Of a stretch of DNA of 38,444 nucleotides, positions 35,701-38,444 are shown piece after piece. The stretch is from an uncultured Bacteroidota bacterium (lineage in GTDB: Bacteria; Bacteroidota; Bacteroidia; Chitinophagales; Chitinophagaceae), in contig CAIVEH010000170.1 in assembly GCA_903904855.1 (NCBI GenBank), forward strand, positions 1 through 38,444. The letters run 5' to 3'. Made by a program: the position numbers and the translations under genes. Numbering within the stretch: position 1 is the first letter of the stretch; the number at the start of each line of letters is the position of its first letter. Below the pieces are notes generated by a model that worked only from the letters and a program-made list of their open reading frames with translations, ran no database searches and was not told the DNA's origin.

Positions 35701-37105
35701 TATAGATTGTTGTAACTGTTGGGCTGGCGCTTATGCTTGAACCTGTAGTTACAGATAGACCTGCCGATGGAACCCAGATATAAGTTGTTCCGCCGGTTGC
35801 AGTTAAGGAAGTTGATGATCCGTTACAAATAGCAACTCCTGAACCGGTGCTTATGGTTGGTATCGTATTTACTGTAGCAATTACAGCCGTTCTCGTCGCC
35901 GTTGTACAGCCACTGCTGGTAGCATCCGCATAATAGGTTGTAGTGGATGTGATCGATGGTGTCGCAAAGGTATTACCAGTTGCTACTGATGTGCCTCCTG
36001 TGCTGACAGTGTACCAGTTTACAGTACCTGCACTGGCGGTTGCGCCCAGGCTGACAGTACCACTGCCACATCTGGAAGCAGGTGTTGTTGAGGTTATGGT
36101 TGGAATTGCTTTCACCGTTGCAGTTATTGCAGTTCTTGAAGGTGTTGTGCAGCCTCCGCCGGTTGCATCCACATAATAGTTGGTGGTCGAAGAAATTGAA
36201 CCGGTTGTATAACTGGTGCCGGTAGCAAGTGATGTCCCTCCGGTGCTGGTTGTATACCAGTTAATTACACCCGAACTAGCCGCAGCTCCCAATGATACAG
36301 TTCCACTTCCGCATTCCGATCCAGGTGTTGTGCCGGTTATTGTAGGTATAACTGCATTTTGTATACTGACAGCCATAATTGCCAGATATCCGCCTCCTGA
36401 TTCACTGACTGATATACTACTGATCAGTTTACTGCAGTTTGACGAACTGATGATTATAGTACCTCTGTAGAGTCCCGGGTTCGGATAAGAACTGCTAAAG
36501 GTGTTGGAAGTTAGATAAAATCTTTGCCCGACTGTAACTTCAAATGGCCCTGTGAACCAATCGGGATAATACGCAGATCCTGTTTGATTGGTACCATCAC
36601 TAAAATTTACTATAAATGAGGCAGTAGCGGTTCCGCTTCCGGTTGTACCCAGAATATATACCTGGCTGGCAGATACAGGGGTAGCGAAAGTCAACGTACC
36701 TGTATTCCCATACAATTCCAGCGCGTTGTTACCACTGTAACTGGCCAGTTGGTACGTAAGACCCGATATAGTAGAGCTGTTTAGCACTCCACCCGTTGGC
36801 AGATAATAAGTTGGCGTTGTTGAATGATATTTGAAATCCTGAGACATGAATACATATCCTACCCCATCTAATCCATTATACGGACTGGTAGTAACGGTAG
36901 ATGCTGGATTAGATGTAGTTCCATTTGCTACTACGTCATAGTTGAATCCACTGCTGATAGTAACTGTTTGGTAGGTTTGACCAGACACATTGGAGGATAA
37001 AAATATAGCTAACAAATATATTGATATTGCAATAATATATTTTTCAACTGAAAATACAGGGAATTTTTCCGGATTTAATAACGCGCACTCTGAGAACTCT
37101 TTCAT
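29756..37105 (-). CDS. Giant Ig-like repeat and NHL-repeat surface protein with T9SS sorting domain
   Basis: A 2449-residue surface protein. Residues 1-43 hold a long N-terminal signal (core IIAISIYLLAIFLSS). Residues 44-252 are a unique beta domain. Then come 21 Ig-like modules: type A (about 81 residues, CGSGT...NWYT...GGT...YY.DA...GCT) twice, type B (76 residues, ICNGSS...TYTW.P..GLS...YTVTGT...GCSN) three times, A six times, one C module, B seven times, a C and a D module. Residues 1919-2266 form six NHL repeats with SGDGGP and NxxYIADxxNNxIRK. A further Ig-like module (2267-2350) precedes a type-A T9SS sorting domain (2351-2449, LYPNPVHE...VYDALGK...MYMICV). It is probably an adhesin or matrix protein. 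Confidence 0.9.
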   Translation of the reverse strand: MKEFSECALLNPEKFPVFSVEKYIIAISIYLLAIFLSSNVSGQTYQTVTISSGFNYDVVANGTTSNPASTVTTSPYNGLDGVGYVFMSQDFKYHSTTPTYYLPTGGVLNSSTISGLTYQLASYSGNNALELYGNTGTLTFATPVSASQVYILGTTGSGTATASFIVNFSDGTNQTGSAYYPDWFTGPFEVTVGQRFYLTSNTFSSSYPNPGLYRGTIIISSSNCSKLISSISVSESGGGYLAIMAVSIQNAVIPTITGTTPGSECGSGTVSLGAAASSGVINWYTTSTGGTSLATGTSYTTGSISSTTNYYVDATGGGCTTPSRTAITATVKAIPTITSTTPASRCGSGTVSLGATASAGTVNWYTVSTGGTSVATGNTFATPSITSTTTYYADATSSGCTTATRTAVIATVNTIPTISTGSGVAICNGSSTSLTATGGTTYIWVPSAGLSVTTGSSISASPTVTTIYTVTGTNASGCSNTATVTVSVNPLPSISAGSGVAICNGSSASLTASGGITYTWSPSGSLSTSSGSTVSAFPSSTTIYTVTGTSSAGCSNTATKQVTVNAIPTISGGGSIVICSGTVTSLTASGGATYTWTPASGLSGTTGAGVSANPVSTTTYTITGTSNAGCSNTATVSVTVSPLPTIASTTSASRCDAGTLTLSATASAGTINWYNTITGGTALATGPSYTTASLTGSASYYVDATSAGCTSLTRSVVSATIIGIPTITSTTNGSRCGSGSVPLYATASSGTIDWYNSSTGGSVIGTGTLLNTPVLTSSTTYYVSVISSGCTSNLRTAVTATINPIPSLLTHTDSSHVGPGIVTLVTTVASGSRVNWYTVSTGGSFTDTGTNFITPYLYGTTSYWADATDRVTGCTTANRIVVTARIDSVLDIDSTVNGTLCSPGTVNLYAQGTNGYGTVNWYTSATGGSSVHSGNTYTTPFITNNTAYYVDVDYYGYTSVTRKAIYALVVHEADSSMVSEPGYICGSGSTTLFANNQDSDGVVNWYTTASGGVTLFTGSYFTTPVLSATTTYYADYMDSGCVYGRIAVQAIVDSTIPAIISYSNGERCGSGTVSLSATPDDGISLWYTSPTGGSPVYTGNIFTTPALTGTTIYYVGAWDTTCMSLTRVPVTAAIDSFPQITVNAVPDPVCEGSEMNLTATATDGSGTYITYTWNGPSGFAVSGAFVSVARSGMSLSDAGIYSVTVTDDNGCTSSAGTTNTVTVNPLPAISSSAGAIICSGSTASLSASGGLSFTWLPLSGLSATTGAAVSASPVVSTIYTITGTDVNGCNNTAEVTVTVNALPTVSCGGSFTICYGSSTILTSGGAISYSWLPAAGLSGTTGDVITANPVTTTTYTVTGTDVNGCNNNALVTITVNTLPTISSTGIAICSGSTGSLNASGALNYIWLPSTGLSTSIGSVTSFSNSVTTTYTITGTDGNGCVNSGSVTATVNPLPIVDGGSGVVLCSGDSSTLTATGANVYTWLPSPGLSSTTGTSVTVNAINSTTYFVTGTDFNGCTGSASVTVTINPLPVISGSEDVAICAGSSTFISADGAASYSWSPGTGLSATTGSVVVANPGSTTSYTITGTDANGCVNYSTETVTVNALPSISAGSGVAICIGSSTTLNVTGGVAYYWQNPTGLSGATGASVTADPVVSTIYTVTGTDTSGCNNSATVTVTVNALPVISSGTGAVICNGSSTILTATGGLTYSWSPSTSLAAATGASVTASPSSSTTYTVTGTDVNGCNNSATSDVTVNVSPSITSVSNGGAICSGNTLTLTSTATGGTGTLGYSWSGPVSYSSSLQNPSITTAPVTASGVYSLTVTDANSCSASGVTTATVNPTPSAGTITGSSSVCVGNTISVADTATGGIWSAGSGMVTIGSATGIVTGVAIGLVNITYSVTNIYSCNNKAIKSLSVAGVPTYLYTGAGTGANGATGDGGPAYLATLMGPRALCADTAGNVFIADVQSNTIRKIGTNGYISTVAGNGSTGNAGDGGQATAAQLNMSGGGGLYVDKAGNIFISNTTGMTIRKVTASTGIISTICGTTVGGYSGDGGPASAAKVQGPLGICEDTSGNIYFADGGNNRIRRIDAGTGIITTIIGTGSGAYSGDGGLGISARVYIPRDVMADIYGNLYIADYGNNKIRKYVIATGIITTLAGTGTAGNSGDGGPATAALLYYPARLAFDGSNNLYIADQFNNRVRKVNLTTGIISPTIATGTSGFSGDGGPSISGKMTQTAGIAITKNGHIYVSDISNRRIRVSPFNGSIYITLSGSNTVTYGSSVTLTANSSILRSDGTIQWYKNSSAIGSGGNTLTDVPTSSGTTYYCVLTIAPECGSTFYDTSNIITITIPGHKSADTTTETPILENGRTANLYPNPVHESLTLVASELDNGEAIIRVYDALGKVVMEKPVTVTNGQLMEQMNVRNLPNAMYMICVSEAGGKMVRIKFVKD
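30308..31351 (-). other. NHL-repeat propeller region of the giant protein
   Basis: Residues 1919-2266 contain six consecutive repeats of 56-62 residues, each with an SGDGGP-like turn and a GN-x-YIAD-x-x-NN-x-IRK strand pair. This is the NHL/YVTN-like beta-propeller pattern, which is known for protein, glycan or ligand binding. The six blades may close into one propeller. Confidence 0.85.
31352..36349 (-). repeat. Tandem Ig-like module array inside the giant gene
   Basis: Block order in the protein: two A modules (DNA 36349-35864), three B (35863-35180), six A (35179-33698), one C (33697-33431), seven B (33430-31838), then C and D (31837-31352). Modules within a type are similar, so the DNA is repetitive and open to recombination or mis-assembly. 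Most modules have two cysteines at fixed places. Confidence 0.85.
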
Positions 37106-37722
37106 AAATTATATTTTATATGTTTGATTATCACTTTATTATTATCTCTAGCAAATTGTTTTGTACAAATAGATTCAGCATAATGTATTTTTGTTTTATT
37201 ATTTTTTTTATTGCTTTTTATTTTGTTATTTTTCAGCTACTAAAAATGTACTTTCGCATATATACACATCTACATTATAAAACCAAAATATCGATTAACA
37301 ATTCATTTTCCTTTTATTAGCAATTCGTTCACAAAATTAAGTTAACCAAACAGGAGCGATACATGATCATTGTCAGTTTAATACATGACATTGGTCAATA
37401 AAAATGCTAATATTTATTAACAACTCCGAAATAAATATTATTTTTCTGTCTGGAACAAGTTTGGCGCGAAGCCTTGTGTTTAGCCAACTCGTCTCTCAAA
37501 AATCTCACCAGTTTTCAACTGGCGTTTTCCCACTGATCCCCCTTAGATCTTCAAGCAAATAGCATCCAAATACTTTACCATAAAATAAATACTCCATTTT
37601 ATTTGGAAATACAAAACAAACATCCTACCTTTATGCCAAATTAACACAAAATGACAACCTATTCGCCAATAAAACAATCAAAATTCCAAAATATTTGCCG
37701 AAAATTAACCACTGAACCAGCA

Positions 37723-37764
37723 AATCATAATCCTGAAAATCCCTTAATCCTGAAAATCCTGATC
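37723..37764. repeat. Dispersed intergenic repeat, copy 3
   Basis: Two in-line AATCCTGAAAATCC units, read on the minus strand as GGATTTTCAGGATTAAGGGA and GATTTTCAGGATTATGATT. It shares the GGATTA(A)GGATTTTCA body with copy 1 at 201-236, at the other end of the window. Confidence 0.6.
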
Positions 37765-37819
37765 AAAAATGTATAGTATAATAAAAACCAACACGTTGCA
37801 ATTTTAAAAACTTCCGGTT

Positions 37820-37929
37820 TTCCAGAAACAACCAGAAGCAAACCCGCAGTTTTTCACCCAAAACCAGAAGCAAAACCCGCAACTACCAGAAGTAAAACCA
37901 GAAGCAAACCGGAAGCAAACCAGAAGTCA
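37820..37929. repeat. Degenerate ACCAGAAGCAAA tandem array
   Basis: About seven units of the type ACCAGAAGCAAA occur in 110 bases (for example at 37831, 37863, 37885, 37898, 37908 and 37918), with variants CCGGAAGC and CAGAAGTAAA. Two units carry a longer shared phrase, ACCAGAAGCAAA(A)CCCGCA. The irregular spacing and lack of unique spacers of constant size show that it is not a CRISPR array. Confidence 0.75.
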
Positions 37930-38163
37930 ATCAAATACCAGGTGATAATAATTGATAAAATAACACGCAACAATAAATTCACTATGAAATATATAAAGTT
38001 TACCGAATCACCTGAGGAGCTGGTCGATTATTCAAAACCAATCACATATTTACTTTAAAATATTTAATGCCCGTTTAAAAACATTCCCGACGATTTCGAT
38101 CAATAATTTTGTCATAACAAGTATAGGAATATGTTTTAGGAGTGTAGTTGATCAATATCAAGC

Positions 38164-38201
38164 GACCCTATTCCCTCAATATTAGGGTGTAAAATAGGGT
38201 C
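38164..38201. repeat. Nested inverted repeat
   Basis: Outer arms GACCCTATT (38164-38172) and AATAGGGTC (38193-38201), and inner arms CCCT (38173-38176) and AGGG (38184-38187), around an AT-rich centre. There is no U-tract and no adjacent gene end, so it is more like an operator or structured RNA than a terminator. Confidence 0.5.
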
Positions 38202-38363
38202 TAATGGGAAATTTAAATTACAGCAATATCAACCACAGTAAATACTTTCAGCTGTTTTTGCCGTCTATAATTATCCACAAACAGTTTTTTATTTAGGGTG
38301 GGGTGTATTTTTCAAACGGTACCAAGAAAATGAATACAAGAAATCATCGGGAGAAAGTAAGCC

Positions 38364-38444
38364 ATGCGCCGAATCAGCGCTGTCGTTGAGGGACGCGTTC
38401 AGGGGGTGGGGTTCAGATATTTCACTCAGCGGATTGCCTGGGCA
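38364..38444 (+). CDS. acyP: Acylphosphatase, N-terminal part (cut by the window edge)
   Basis: The 27 visible codons begin MRRISAVVEGRVQGVGFRYF and run to TQRIAWA. EGRVQGVGFRYF is the acylphosphatase signature, with the phosphate-binding loop and its catalytic arginine. The enzyme hydrolyses acyl phosphates such as acetyl phosphate; the full protein should be about 90 residues. The ATG at 38364 follows GGGAGAAAG, one of the few Shine-Dalgarno-like sequences in the window. Codons here are richer in G and C than in the upstream AT-rich stretch. Confidence 0.9.
   Translation, partial: MRRISAVVEGRVQGVGFRYFTQRIAWA

Larger units (their letters stand above)
37106..38363. other. Long AT-rich non-coding stretch with several repeat kinds
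   Basis: Nothing over 70 codons looks real in these 1258 bases. It holds imperfect direct repeats (ATACATGATCATTGTCA / ATACATGACATTGGTCA at 37362-37396), a small hairpin (CCAGTTTTCAACTGG, 37508-37522), a promoter-like TTTG-N20-TACCTTTA (37602-37633), a dispersed-repeat copy (37723-37764), an ACCAGAAGC array (37820-37929), a nested inverted repeat (38164-38201) and one perfect DnaA box (38271-38279). Confidence 0.6.

Noticed and set aside
31401-36470. Several plus-strand open frames of 60-140 codons inside the giant gene
   Set aside because: They are antisense readings of the Ig-like repeats (Val/Pro/Ala-rich, repeating themselves) and vanish once the repeat array is recognised.
37120-37320. 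A 66-codon Phe/Ile-rich plus-strand frame
   Set aside because: It lies in very AT-rich DNA just upstream of the giant gene. Its composition follows the base composition, and it has no start signals.
37820-37929. CRISPR-like array
   Set aside because: Units are 10-12 bases, degenerate and unevenly spaced, with no spacers of constant length and no cas genes nearby.

Overview
The window looks like a chromosomal segment of a Bacteroidota bacterium, most probably Chitinophagaceae or a relative. The evidence is: two TonB-dependent receptors with N-terminal carboxypeptidase-regulatory-like domains, one followed by a DUF4249 lipoprotein; a PorV/PorQ-family outer-membrane protein and two giant exported proteins with type IX secretion (T9SS)-like C-termini; almost no Shine-Dalgarno sequences; and several exact copies of the Bacteroidota -7 promoter element TAnnTTTG. 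No tRNA, rRNA, CRISPR array or intact mobile element was seen. Family assignments were made by eye from protein motifs; no database was searched.

Layout. Positions 1-434 are a non-coding mosaic of dispersed-repeat phrases. Next come an OsmC-like redox protein (435-839) and a secreted protein with a charged D/R/H tail (979-1590). A minus-strand group follows: a ComEA-like helix-hairpin-helix protein, an acyl-CoA dehydrogenase and gpsA (4462 down to 1661). On the plus strand are a PLP trans-sulfuration enzyme (4742-5968), an unrecognised exported protein (6056-6718), a stretch with relics of two small genes (6821-7110) and an ACMSD-type amidohydrolase (7147-8187). Then come a minus-strand beta-helix lipoprotein (8254-9735), an overlapping pair of a divergent SAM hydrolase-like protein and an ABM-domain protein (9967-11024), and the minus-strand genes greA and HIT.

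From 21110 down to 12050 is a three-gene minus-strand cell-surface operon: TonB receptor, 1358-residue exported protein, PorV-like barrel. It reads as one envelope/T9SS module with no SusD partner. It is followed by a 2-hydroxyacid dehydrogenase, rsmA, a divergent M17 aminopeptidase with pdxA, a second TonB receptor with its DUF4249 partner, and a 2449-residue adhesin-like protein (37105 to 29756). The adhesin has 21 Ig-like repeat modules in interleaved blocks, a six-repeat NHL region, one more Ig-like module and a T9SS sorting domain. Positions 37106-38363 are AT-rich and non-coding with several repeat kinds. The window ends inside an acylphosphatase gene that starts at 38364.

Most genes are housekeeping metabolism; the accessory interest lies in the surface proteins and the intergenic DNA. 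The strongest leads are the CGACTAA heptad repeats placed 6-7 nt before two start codons, the decayed two-gene module next to the ACMSD gene, the SAM hydrolase homologue that seems to lack catalytic residues, the tandem inverted-repeat unit before the second TonB receptor, and the dispersed-repeat family present at both window edges. I did not find a clear, intact, previously undescribed system.
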